Shown in pieces: positions 46,442-54,301 of a stretch of DNA of 64,000 nt. A program made the position numbers and the translations under genes. Each line of letters begins with the position of its first letter. Positions within the stretch are counted from its first letter, which is position 1. Source of the stretch: Agarivorans aestuarii (GTDB lineage Bacteria > Pseudomonadota > Gammaproteobacteria > Enterobacterales > Celerinatantimonadaceae); assembly GCF_019670125.1 (NCBI RefSeq), contig NZ_AP023033.1, positions 1,973,001 to 2,037,000 of the forward strand. The letters run 5' to 3'. The notes under the pieces were generated by a model. The model saw only the letters and a program-made list of their open reading frames with translations, searched no databases and had not been told where the DNA came from.

Positions 46442-48013
46442 TTAATGTCCAGCAGAAACCGCAGACGCAGCGCCAGCAATGTGATGGCTAATCCACCCCA
46501 TATCGTAGAAGTATTGGGTGGCTGGAATAAGCGCGTATTCGACACACAATAAACCTACACCTGCTAATACAAAAGTATATGGCAAGGCCATCCAAACCAT
46601 ACGACCGTATGATAAGCGTAGCAGTGGTGCTAACGACGATGTTAACAAGAATAAGAATGCCGCTTGACCGTTTGGCGTAGCCACCGAAGGCAAGTTAGTA
46701 CCGGTGTTGATCGCTACCGCTAACATGTCAAACTGGTCGCGAGTAATCTGTCCTTCTAACCAAGCGGTTTTAACTTCGTTGATATAAACAGTACCTACAA
46801 ACACGTTGTCACTAACCATCGATAGCAAGCCGTTGGCTATATAGAAAGCCACTAACTGGCCTTCGTTTTCAATCGATAATACCCAGTGAATCACTGGTTT
46901 AAATAGTTCTAAGTCAATAATTACCGCAACAATAGAGAAAAACACCGCTAACAAGGCAGTAAATGGCAGGGCCTCTTCAAAGGCTTTACCTAGCTGATGC
47001 TCTTCAGTTATGCCGGTAAATGAAGTAGCAAGAATAATTACCGATAAACCAATTAAGCCAACAGCGGCTAAGTGCAATGCAAGTCCAATAATTAACCATA
47101 CAGCAATAACTGCTTGAACAATTAGCTTAGCGCGGTCACGGTTAGTGCGTTTTTGATCTTCGTGTTTATCGTAGTCGGTAAGAATTTGTCGAACATTTAC
47201 TGGTAGCTGGCTACCGTAGCCAAACTTGCCAATTTTTTCTAACGCAAAACAAGTAATTAAACCACATACTAAAACAGGCAGAGATACCGGTGCCATTCTC
47301 AGGAAGAACTCGAAGAACTGCCAGCTAGACTGGTCTGCAATGATCAGGTTTTGCGGTTCACCTACCATGGTACATACGCCACCTAATGCGGTACCTACAC
47401 CCGCATGCATCATTAAGCTACGTAAGAACGCACGAAAGCCTTCTAAGTCATCACTGCTTAAGTCATCGCCAGTGTGGTCATGTTTTTGGTGAAAATCTTT
47501 GCCAGATGCCACTTTGTGGTAAATGCTGTAGAAGCCAATCGCTACGCTAATGACTACAGCAATTACCGTTAAGGCATCTAAGAAAGCTGATAAAAAGGCG
47601 CCGGCTGCACAAAAGGCTAAAGACAAAATGGCTTTGTCTTTAATTTTGATAAGCATCTTGGTGAAAACAAACAACAGCAGTTGTTTCATGAAGAAAATAC
47701 CGGCCACCATGAAGATCAATAGCAGCACTACTTCGAAGTTGGCGACTAATTCATGTTTAACGGTTTCAGAGGATGTCATGCCTATTGCTACTGCTTCAAT
47801 GGCTAGCAAGCCGCCCGGCTGAAGCGGGTAACATTTTAACGCCATCGCAAGAGTAAAAATAAATTCGATAACTAGTAACCAACCTGCAGCGAACGGGTTG
47901 ATATAGAAAACGATGGGGTTAATGATTAGAAATAAAACAATGGCTTTTTTATACCACAAAGGTGCATTGCCAAGAAAATTCTTAGCAAAAGCACTAGAAA
48001 GACTAGTATTCAT
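46442..48013 (-). CDS. nhaB: Na+/H+ antiporter NhaB
   Basis: A 523-residue inner-membrane protein with about 12 segments. [67 protein letters not shown] is the NhaB N-terminal signature region; [21 protein letters not shown] and [18 protein letters not shown], with [20 protein letters not shown], are conserved. It expels sodium in exchange for protons. Divergent from fadR, as in Vibrio and enterics. Confidence 0.96.
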   Translation of the reverse strand: MNTSLSSAFAKNFLGNAPLWYKKAIVLFLIINPIVFYINPFAAGWLLVIEFIFTLAMALKCYPLQPGGLLAIEAVAIGMTSSETVKHELVANFEVVLLLIFMVAGIFFMKQLLLFVFTKMLIKIKDKAILSLAFCAAGAFLSAFLDALTVIAVVISVAIGFYSIYHKVASGKDFHQKHDHTGDDLSSDDLEGFRAFLRSLMMHAGVGTALGGVCTMVGEPQNLIIADQSSWQFFEFFLRMAPVSLPVLVCGLITCFALEKIGKFGYGSQLPVNVRQILTDYDKHEDQKRTNRDRAKLIVQAVIAVWLIIGLALHLAAVGLIGLSVIILATSFTGITEEHQLGKAFEEALPFTALLAVFFSIVAVIIDLELFKPVIHWVLSIENEGQLVAFYIANGLLSMVSDNVFVGTVYINEVKTAWLEGQITRDQFDMLAVAINTGTNLPSVATPNGQAAFLFLLTSSLAPLLRLSYGRMVWMALPYTFVLAGVGLLCVEYALIPATQYFYDMGWISHHIAGAASAVSAGH

Positions 48014-48173
48014 CCTGAAATCTCATTGTTGTTCAAATGGCAGGTCGAGTTTCCCCTACGAAAACTCGTGCGCGATTGTATGTGATCTCACGCGGCTTTG
48101 GTAGTTGAACAACCGAAAATATCAAATTTATTCAAGTGTCGATAAAAATAGTCAAGAGATTTTCAAATTTGGA

Positions 48174-48189
48174 GGTTTGAGCTCAAACC
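48174..48189. promoter_or_regulatory. Perfect 16-bp palindrome between nhaB and fadR
   Basis: GGTTTGAGCTCAAACC is exactly palindromic and lies 71 bases before fadR and 161 before nhaB. It does not match the E. coli FadR operator (AACTGGTCNGACCAGTT-like). It may bind FadR of this group, another regulator, or nothing. Confidence 0.35.
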
Positions 48190-48259
48190 ACTTGCTTTAG
48201 CTTTAGTTAATGGTTTGTTATTATCGATACAATAAAAACGAAAATAGACTGAGTAAATA

Positions 48260-48976
48260 ATGGTAATTAAAGCAAAAAGTCCAGCGGGATTCGCAGAACA
48301 ATACATCATTGAATCTATCTGGAATAACCGTTTTGCTCCTGGCACAATTTTACCCGCCGAAAGAGAATTATCTGAGTTAATAGGTGTAACCCGCACCACT
48401 TTGCGTGAAGTGCTTCAGCGCTTAGCGCGAGATGGATGGTTAACTATTCAGCACGGCAAACCCACTAAGGTGAACAACTTTTGGGAAACCGCAGGGCTGA
48501 ATATTTTGGAAACTTTAGCCCGATTAGATACCGATGGTGTGCCTGAGTTGTTTGAGCAACTGTTATCAGCAAGAACCAACATTAGTGTGATTTTTATTCG
48601 TGGTGCCCTAAAAAACAATCCCGAGAAAAGTCGCCAACTTATAGAGCAATACAAACAACTTGAACAAACTGGCGAAGCTTACGCTGAGTTTGATTACCAA
48701 GTGTTACACGGTTTATCTTTTGCGTCGGGCAATCCTTTATACGCGCTTATCTTAAATGGTTTTAGAGGCATGTATCAAAGCGTTGGTAAATACTACTTTG
48801 ACGACCCTCAAGCACGCACCTTAGTTGATAATTTCTATCAAGAGCTCATCACGTTGGCCGATAGCGGTGAACACGATAAAGCGCTGCAGGTAGTGCGTAG
48901 TTACGGTATTGCTACTAGTGAAGTGTGGAAGCGCCTGCGTGAAACCATGCCAAGTGATATTATGGAAGCAGACTAA
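48260..48976 (+). CDS. fadR: Fatty acid metabolism regulator FadR
   Basis: A 238-residue GntR-family regulator. The N-terminal winged helix ([77 protein letters not shown]) is a close match to FadR, and the C-terminal helical domain binds acyl-CoA. It represses fad genes and activates fab genes. fadD lies 8 kb away in this window. A terminator follows. Confidence 0.96.
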   Translation: MVIKAKSPAGFAEQYIIESIWNNRFAPGTILPAERELSELIGVTRTTLREVLQRLARDGWLTIQHGKPTKVNNFWETAGLNILETLARLDTDGVPELFEQLLSARTNISVIFIRGALKNNPEKSRQLIEQYKQLEQTGEAYAEFDYQVLHGLSFASGNPLYALILNGFRGMYQSVGKYYFDDPQARTLVDNFYQELITLADSGEHDKALQVVRSYGIATSEVWKRLRETMPSDIMEAD

Positions 48977-48992
48977 GTTTTAGTTACTAATA

Positions 48993-49023
48993 GTAAAAAG
49001 CTCCGCATTGCGGAGCTTTTTGG
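48993..49023. terminator. Bidirectional terminator after fadR
   Basis: Stem AAAAAGCTCCGCA / TGCGGAGCTTTTT, with a very short loop. It serves fadR and the converging glutaredoxin-like gene. Confidence 0.88.
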
Positions 49024-49025
49024 TT

Positions 49026-49385
49026 TTAGGCTACCTTGGCTTCTAGGTAGTTAATGATGTCGTTAGACTCGTATAACCATTCTACTTTGTCGCCATTTTC
49101 AATGCGTAAACAAGGCACTTTTCTTGAACCGCCTTGGGTTACCAATTCTTCAAGATATTCTGGCTGCGCCTTAATATCACGTAAGCCAATACTTAAACCA
49201 TTACGTTTCATCGAGCGACGTACTTTTACGCAAAATGGGCAAGCCGGCAGCTGATATAGGTGTAAACCTTGGGTTTTTTGATCAATTACCGCCTGCTCCT
49301 CAGCACTTCTTTTTACGCCCTTAGGGGAAAATACTGCGTTAAGTAACAATATAATGCGGCCTAAAATCCAACGAACTAGTTTCAT
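49026..49385 (-). CDS. Glutaredoxin-like thioredoxin-fold protein
   Basis: A 119-residue protein. Residues 5-20 form a hydrophobic N-terminal anchor (RWILGRIILLLNAVF). The glutaredoxin/GST-N fold starts at about residue 42: LYQLPACPFCVKVRRSM has the CPFC active-site pair, and SRKVPCLRI supplies the cis-Pro. Probably a membrane-tethered thiol oxidoreductase facing the cytoplasm; substrate unknown. Confidence 0.85.
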   Translation of the reverse strand: MKLVRWILGRIILLLNAVFSPKGVKRSAEEQAVIDQKTQGLHLYQLPACPFCVKVRRSMKRNGLSIGLRDIKAQPEYLEELVTQGGSRKVPCLRIENGDKVEWLYESNDIINYLEAKVA

Positions 49386-49449
49386 TATTACAACCTTGCT
49401 AACAATTTGCGGCTGAGTTTAACACAATCAGTGCTCAGCAAAAGCCTTA

Positions 49450-50004
49450 CTAAAACACCAATGTAGTAATGCCCAGCACCAAAAACAAAATAGCAGTAAC
49501 ACGGTGAATTAGAGTCATAGGCAATTTCTCTACGCCAAGCTTACCCAGCAGCACTACTGGCACGTTGGCTAAGCACATTCCTATAGTAGTGCCGGTAATT
49601 ACCATAAACATCGAGTCATACTTGGCTGCTAAAATCACAGTCGCAACCTGGGTTTTGTCGCCAATCTCGGCAATAAAAAACAAGATGAGCGAGGCCAAAA
49701 AGGGGCCGTATTTGAGTAGTTTGTTATCGTCTTCATCTATTTTATCTGGCACTAATACCCAAAGCGCCATGGCAATAAATGATAAGCCAACTAGCCAACG
49801 TAAAATCTCAGGGTTTAGCCATTGCTGCACTAACGAGCCAAACCAAGCTGCGGCTGCATGGTTAAGTAGAGTTGCGATAATAATACCGGCAATAATTGGC
49901 AGAGGTTTTTTGAATTTGCAGGCGAGCAGAAGAGCAAGCAGTTGAGTTTTATCGCCTATCTCGGCAATGGCTACGGCAGTAATTGAAGTGAATAAAGCTT
50001 CCAT
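49450..50004 (-). CDS. TMEM165/GDT1-family (UPF0016) Mn2+ exporter
   Basis: About 184 residues from ATG 50004 (MEALFTS), preceded by AAGAG; the longer frame begins in the leader RNA. Six membrane segments carry two copies of the metal motif, AEIGDKTQLLALLLA and AEIGDKTQVATVILA, spaced by an acidic loop (DKIDEDDNK). Family members in Vibrio (MneA) export manganese. The Mn2+ riboswitch just upstream strongly supports that role here. Confidence 0.9.
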   Translation of the reverse strand: MEALFTSITAVAIAEIGDKTQLLALLLACKFKKPLPIIAGIIIATLLNHAAAAWFGSLVQQWLNPEILRWLVGLSFIAMALWVLVPDKIDEDDNKLLKYGPFLASLILFFIAEIGDKTQVATVILAAKYDSMFMVITGTTIGMCLANVPVVLLGKLGVEKLPMTLIHRVTAILFLVLGITTLVF

Positions 50005-50018
50005 TGGATCTCTTAATA

Positions 50019-50085
50019 AGAGGCGAGCAGATAAACCAATGCACATAACGCCGCTCACCTCTAAATAGCGTTAATGTGCATTTGG
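50019..50085 (-). promoter_or_regulatory. Expression platform of the Mn2+ riboswitch
   Basis: Two mutually exclusive hairpins can be drawn on the minus strand: one pairs 50037-50052 with 50068-50085 (TGCACATTAACGC-like arms), the other pairs 50019-50028 with 50053-50062 (AGAGGTGAGC with GCTCGCCTCT, one G-U pair). The second uses bases lying in the loop of the first and ends 14 bases before the start codon, so Mn2+ could switch ribosome access. No T-run is seen, so control of translation is more likely than termination. Confidence 0.55.
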
Positions 50086-50099
50086 TCTTGCTAGGCCAG

Positions 50100-50190
50100 T
50101 GTTGGCTGCATTTACCATAGTGATGAGCACTAAGTATGTTGATAAATGCCCCATACCTTATTGATATGGGCAGCTACTCCCCAAAAGCGC
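50100..50190 (-). ncRNA. yybP-ykoY (Mn2+-sensing) riboswitch
   Basis: The minus-strand leader contains GGGGAGTAGC, then GGGGCATTTATCAACATACT, and closes with GCAGCC, pairing with the CTGC after GGGGAGTAG. These are the conserved elements of the yybP-ykoY aptamer, whose L1 and L3 loops hold Mn2+. It precedes a TMEM165-type gene, a known target class. Edges are approximate. Confidence 0.85.
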
Positions 50191-50227
50191 GAAGAATATA
50201 CCTAAAAGCCCTACCAAAGGCAATGGT

Positions 50228-50560
50228 TTAACCACCTATGCGTTTAGTTTTGTAATCTTTCTGCTTAAGCCAAACCTCTAGCTTGTCGCGCTGGTCACCT
50301 TGGATCTCGATAACATAATCTTTAACGCTACCACCAACGCCACAGTGTTTTTTCATCTCTTTAGTTAAGGTCTTAAGTTCAGCTTCTGCTAAACCAAAGC
50401 CAGTTAAGCAGGTAACTCCTTTGCCTTTTCTGCCTTTAGTTTCTCTACGCAGTTTAATAGTACCGTCTGCTTCAGGCACTTGTTCGGCTTGTTGCTCTGG
50501 TTCAATGCGGCCTTGGTCTGTTGAGTAAACCAGTTGCGAAAGTTGGTCTTTGAATGACAT
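50228..50560 (-). CDS. yciH: YciH/SUI1-type translation initiation factor-like protein
   Basis: About 110 residues from ATG 50560 (the frame also has a TTG two codons upstream), with AAGG about 13 bases before. The C-terminal SUI1 domain reads RRETKGRKGKGVTCLTGFGLAEAELKTLTKEMKKHCGVGGSVKDYVIEIQGD, including the GVGGSVKD segment. YciH is an eIF1 homologue that can discriminate start codons in vitro. Its promoter region faces feoA. Confidence 0.92.
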   Translation of the reverse strand: MSFKDQLSQLVYSTDQGRIEPEQQAEQVPEADGTIKLRRETKGRKGKGVTCLTGFGLAEAELKTLTKEMKKHCGVGGSVKDYVIEIQGDQRDKLEVWLKQKDYKTKRIGG

Positions 50561-50671
50561 CTTCAATCTACCTTATACATATGTTGCGCTGATGGTAGCG
50601 TATTTAATGAGGCGGTTTCAAAAAATAGCCTTAAAAATTTCTCACAAAAAAAACAAGCTATGCAAATGCCT

Positions 50672-50685
50672 TTGATTTAGATCAA
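50672..50685 (+). promoter_or_regulatory. FNR box upstream of feoABC
   Basis: TTGAT-TTAG-ATCAA is a perfect consensus FNR half-site pair with a 4-base spacer, 77-90 bases before feoA. Anaerobic activation of ferrous iron uptake is known in relatives. Confidence 0.75.
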
Positions 50686-50721
50686 CACGGAACAGTGATG
50701 TGTGTCGCACAATAAAATCAA

Positions 50722-50740
50722 ATGAAAATCATTATTATTT
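50722..50740 (+). promoter_or_regulatory. Fur-like box upstream of feoABC
   Basis: ATGAAAATCATTATTATTT resembles the Fur 19-mer (GATAATGATAATCATTATC), with a TGAAAATCATTA core. Located 22 bases before feoA, in a spot that suits repression by Fur with iron. Confidence 0.6.
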
Positions 50741-50761
50741 AGACTTAGGTATGGAGGTTCC

Positions 50762-50989
50762 ATGTCATTGGATGAAATAGCCACTGGTCAAAAGGCCCAA
50801 ATATTGAGCCTGAAGGGCTTACCCCGAGCAATGCGCAAAAAGCTTATGTCATTGGGTATTTTGCCCAATACTACCTTAACCATTGTAAGACGTGCTCCAC
50901 TAGGGGACCCAATCCAAGTTTCTGCACCTGGAATTAACCTTGCGCTAAGCAATGGCCAAGCCAAAGCGATTGAGGTGGATAGTCTATGA
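50762..50989 (+). CDS. feoA: Ferrous iron transport protein A
   Basis: A 75-residue SH3-like protein: SLDEIATGQKAQILSLKGLPRAMRKKLMSLGILPNTTLTIVRRAPLGDPIQVSAPGINLALSNGQAKAIEV. It is required by FeoB, perhaps by binding it. Its TGA overlaps the ATG of feoB (ATGA). A GGAGG lies just upstream of its start. Confidence 0.95.
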   Translation: MSLDEIATGQKAQILSLKGLPRAMRKKLMSLGILPNTTLTIVRRAPLGDPIQVSAPGINLALSNGQAKAIEVDSL

Positions 50990-53244
50990 ACAAACATATG
51001 ATAGCCACCGTAGGTAATCCTAATAGCGGTAAAAGTACCTTGTTTAACGCTTTAACCGGCAGTAAACAAAAAGTAGGTAACTTTAGCGGGATAACTGTAG
51101 ACAAAAAGTCTGGCTGGATCCGCCAAGCCGACTGGCAAGCAGAAGTCGTAGACTTACCCGGTGTGTACAACATTGATCCGCAGCTTGATAAAAGCTCACT
51201 AGATGAGCGGATTGCTTGTGAGTTTTTACAGTCTGAGCCGCTCGACCTAGTGATTAATGTGATTGATGCTAGCGCAGTAGAGCGTAGCCTGTATTTAAGT
51301 ATTCAGCTTAAAGAGCTTGGCTTACCAGTGGTGCTGGTTCTTAATAAAATGGACACTGCAAAAGCTAAGCTACTTAATATTAAAGTGAAGCAGTTTAGTG
51401 AGCAGTTTAAGTTGCCTGTTGTATGCTTGTCAGCCACCTCTAAAAAGCAAGTGAATGACTTTAAGCGTAATCTACCTAAGTTAATGGAACAAGCGCAGCA
51501 AGCGCCAGCTTTAAGCCTAGAATACACACCTGAGATTGAAGCCTTTAGCACCGAGTGGCAACAAAAACTTAGTTTAAACAAAGGCCAGGTTCTGCGCTTA
51601 ATTGAGCATGACCCATGGTTAAACGAGCAGTTAGAACCCGATTTACAGCTAGAGGTGAACCAAGCGCTAGGCCAATTCTCGACGACGGACGTTGACTTGG
51701 AACTTGCCGACAGCCGCTATAGCTTTATCTACCAACTTACCCAAAGTTGTATCAGTAAAAAAGGCCAGTTAAGCCGCGACTATTCTGAGCTATTAGATAA
51801 AGTATTGCTTAACCGTTGGATAGGCATTCCGGCCTTTTTAGGTGTTATGTACCTGATGTTTATGTTCGCCATTAATGGTGGTGCAGTGTTTATCGACTTT
51901 TTCGATATTACAGCGGGTACCATTTTTGTTGATGGGGTGAGCGAACTGTTAGCCAGTGTTGGTGCGCCGGAATGGGCGAGCATTGTATTGGCGAGTGGAG
52001 TAGGGGTAGGCATACAAACCGTAGCAACCTTTATTCCTGTAATTGCTTGTTTGTATCTGTTTTTAGCCTTGTTAGAAAGCTCAGGTTACTTAGCGCGTGC
52101 TGCGTTTGTTGTAGACCGCGCTATGCAAGTTATCGGCTTACCCGGTAAAGCATTTGTGCCAATGCTAATGGGCTTTGGTTGTACCGTGCCGGCCATTATG
52201 GCTACTCGAGTATTAGAAAAACACCGTGAACGGGTGCTTACCTCAGCAATGAGTCCGTTTATGTCTTGTGGTGCACGCTTACCAGTATATGCCTTGTTTG
52301 TTGCTGCGTTTTTCCCCGAGCAAGGGCAGAACATGGTGTTTGCTCTTTATATTGTGGGCATTATCGCCGCGATTATTACCGGTTTGCTGCTTAAGTACAC
52401 TCTGCTACCTGGTACAGCTCAAGACTCGGTATTAGAGCTGCCAGACTATCAGTTCCCAACAGTGTTTGGGGTACTATTGCTTACTTGGCAAAAAGTGCGA
52501 GGCTTTATTGTTGGCGCCGGTAAAACCATTGTTTTAGTGGTAGCGATATTAAGTGTTCTTAATCACGTTGGTACCGGCGGTGAGTTGGATGCTGAAGGTC
52601 AAGAGCACTCGATATTAGCCCGCGCTAGTCAGTTTGTTACGCCGGTATTTGGCCCCATGGGCATCGAGCAAGATAACTGGCCAGCCACTGTAGGAATTGT
52701 AACCGGCCTGTTTGCTAAAGAAGCGGTAATTGGCACCTTAAACAGTCTATATGCAGATCCTGAAGAAGAAGCTGAAGCATGGACTTACTTAGGCCGTTTC
52801 CAAGAAGCCGGTCAAAGCATTGTCGATAACTTTAACGACCTTAATTATGGCGATCCGCTGGGCATTGCTATTGAAGAAGCTGAAGATGTAGCTAGCGCTG
52901 CAGAAATCAATGAAGTAGATGTAGGCACTATGTCACAGTTGTCTCAACACTTTAGCCAAGCTTCAGCTGTATCGTTTATGTTGTTTATTTTGTTGTACAT
53001 GCCTTGTGCAGCGGCGATGGGCGCTTTGGTCAAAGAGCTTGGACTAAAATGGGCAAGATTGATTGGTGTATGGTCGACTTTGTTAGCTTATTGCACCGCA
53101 ACTATTTATTACCAAGCGGCAACATGGCAACAAACACCCATTTCGGCCAGTGTATTGTTATTGGCAATGGTTATTGTACTAAGTGTTTGGGTACTGTTCT
53201 TAAAGCGTCAAAAGGCTGAGCACTATGATACTACAAGCGCTTAA
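50986..53244 (+). CDS. feoB: Ferrous iron transporter FeoB
   Basis: A 752-residue protein. The N-terminal G domain has GNPNSGKST (G1), DLPGVYNI (G3) and NKMD (G4), then a GDI helical domain, then membrane segments from about residue 285 with two Gate regions (LARAAFVVDRAMQVIGLPGKAFVPMLMGFGCTVPAIMATRVLE is the Cys-containing pore). Full length. It imports Fe2+ across the inner membrane. Overlaps feoA (4 bases) and feoC (20 bases). Confidence 0.97.
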   Translation: MNKHMIATVGNPNSGKSTLFNALTGSKQKVGNFSGITVDKKSGWIRQADWQAEVVDLPGVYNIDPQLDKSSLDERIACEFLQSEPLDLVINVIDASAVERSLYLSIQLKELGLPVVLVLNKMDTAKAKLLNIKVKQFSEQFKLPVVCLSATSKKQVNDFKRNLPKLMEQAQQAPALSLEYTPEIEAFSTEWQQKLSLNKGQVLRLIEHDPWLNEQLEPDLQLEVNQALGQFSTTDVDLELADSRYSFIYQLTQSCISKKGQLSRDYSELLDKVLLNRWIGIPAFLGVMYLMFMFAINGGAVFIDFFDITAGTIFVDGVSELLASVGAPEWASIVLASGVGVGIQTVATFIPVIACLYLFLALLESSGYLARAAFVVDRAMQVIGLPGKAFVPMLMGFGCTVPAIMATRVLEKHRERVLTSAMSPFMSCGARLPVYALFVAAFFPEQGQNMVFALYIVGIIAAIITGLLLKYTLLPGTAQDSVLELPDYQFPTVFGVLLLTWQKVRGFIVGAGKTIVLVVAILSVLNHVGTGGELDAEGQEHSILARASQFVTPVFGPMGIEQDNWPATVGIVTGLFAKEAVIGTLNSLYADPEEEAEAWTYLGRFQEAGQSIVDNFNDLNYGDPLGIAIEEAEDVASAAEINEVDVGTMSQLSQHFSQASAVSFMLFILLYMPCAAAMGALVKELGLKWARLIGVWSTLLAYCTATIYYQAATWQQTPISASVLLLAMVIVLSVWVLFLKRQKAEHYDTTSA

Positions 53245-53467
53245 ACGCTATATTGAAGAGAACCCTGGAGTCTTGTTAAGCCAAGTCGCTAAGCATTTTT
53301 CGCTTAGCGATGACGCGGCGCTAGCTATGCTACAGCCTTGGGTTAAGCGCCATAAGTTGCGAGTTGTTAAACTCGGCTCATGTAATAAAGGCTGTGGTTG
53401 TAGCGCTAGTGAAGAGCAGTGGCAGCTTTACTGGCAAAATGACAATAGCATTGGGGTAACCTGTTAA
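53225..53467 (+). CDS. feoC: FeoC-type protein
   Basis: An 80-residue winged-helix protein (MILQALKRYIEENPGVLLSQVAKHFSLSDDAALAMLQPWVKRHKLRVV) with a cysteine loop KLGSCNKGCGCSASEE, which fits the Fe-S-binding loop of FeoC. FeoC stabilises FeoB. It overlaps the end of feoB by 20 bases, so translation is coupled. Confidence 0.9.
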   Translation: MILQALKRYIEENPGVLLSQVAKHFSLSDDAALAMLQPWVKRHKLRVVKLGSCNKGCGCSASEEQWQLYWQNDNSIGVTC

Positions 53468-53488
53468 TCTATACCCAAACTTAGACCA

Positions 53489-53519
53489 AAAAAGGACAAC
53501 AGTAAGTTGTCCTTTTCTT
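53489..53519 (+). terminator. Terminator after feoABC
   Basis: Stem AAGGACAAC / GTTGTCCTT with a small loop, then TTTCTTT. It lies 22 bases after feoC. Confidence 0.8.
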
Positions 53520-53558
53520 TGTTCTATATATCTTAAATGTATTTTGTTTCCTGGGGCT

Positions 53559-53756
53559 TCAAGATGGCACCCATCTATTGTTATCATATTCATAAGCCCA
53601 GAAATCAGCTTCAAAAGACTGAACTTCAACTAATACTTCGATCCGAAGGGTAGTCCGTTCAGGTATGAATTTTGTTGCAGCCTTTTTAGCATCTTCAAAC
53701 GTTGAATAGTAGAAGATGTTTTTGTCGGCATAGAGCCTGTAATTATTTATCGTCAT
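53559..53756 (-). CDS. Small hypothetical protein
   Basis: A 65-residue soluble protein: MTINNYRLYADKNIFYYSTFEDAKKAATKFIPERTTLRIEVLVEVQSFEADFWAYEYDNNRWVPS. Aromatic- and acid-rich, with a strand-helix-strand pattern. It has no recognised family. It is AT-rich and lies in a short island of orphan genes between feoC and the EAL gene. Confidence 0.45.
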   Translation of the reverse strand: MTINNYRLYADKNIFYYSTFEDAKKAATKFIPERTTLRIEVLVEVQSFEADFWAYEYDNNRWVPS

Positions 53757-53812
53757 GTTTGTAACTCTAGCCTGTGGTTTTTATCGTTAAATCTTGCAAT
53801 CCTAGCTCTAAA

Positions 53813-54214
53813 CTATATTGCGGCTCCGATGGTAAAGGTTGAATAGTAAATACTAGTAACGGTTACCGCCACTACTACGATACATAGAAGTATATTGAAA
53901 ATGGTAATTCGCTTAAATACCTTCCAACTAGGCGAACAGAAGAGAAGGCTTAAGCAATAGCTACTGTAAGTCACCTTTGCGAGATAATAGAATATAGGGT
54001 AATACATATAGTTTTTATAGATATACTCTGTAAACCTAGGAAGCTCAACATCAAAGTTTCTATGTATTTTTGCGAATTCCGGAGTGATTAACATCAGCCC
54101 CGTGTATATCACATAGAAAACCGCAACAAGAACAATTCCCAGCAATAACTGGATGATTATTGTTTTTACGTTTTTAGATTTCTCAAAATCATCAACCGGA
54201 GCTGATTCACTCAT
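53813..54214 (-). CDS. Small membrane protein, unknown family
   Basis: A 133-residue protein with about three membrane segments: VKTIIIQLLLGIVLVAVFYVIYTGLMLI, a middle YYLAKVTYSSYCLSLLF, and ITIFNILLCIVVVAVTVTSIYYS. The first 16 residues are acidic and soluble. It is AT-rich compared with its neighbours. No family is recognised. Transcribed with, or close to, the 65-residue gene, 56 bp apart. Confidence 0.55.
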   Translation of the reverse strand: MSESAPVDDFEKSKNVKTIIIQLLLGIVLVAVFYVIYTGLMLITPEFAKIHRNFDVELPRFTEYIYKNYMYYPIFYYLAKVTYSSYCLSLLFCSPSWKVFKRITIFNILLCIVVVAVTVTSIYYSTFTIGAAI

Positions 54215-54301
54215 CTATGTTCCTTTAAGTTGCAGGTCTACGGGTAAAAGCTTACTTTAAAACTGGTTAGAGTTAAGCAGTTTGAGTTGAGGAGCTGTAA
54301 T

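Noticed and set aside
51780-52334. Antisense open frames within feoB
   Set aside because: Shadows of a well conserved gene; no independent coding evidence.
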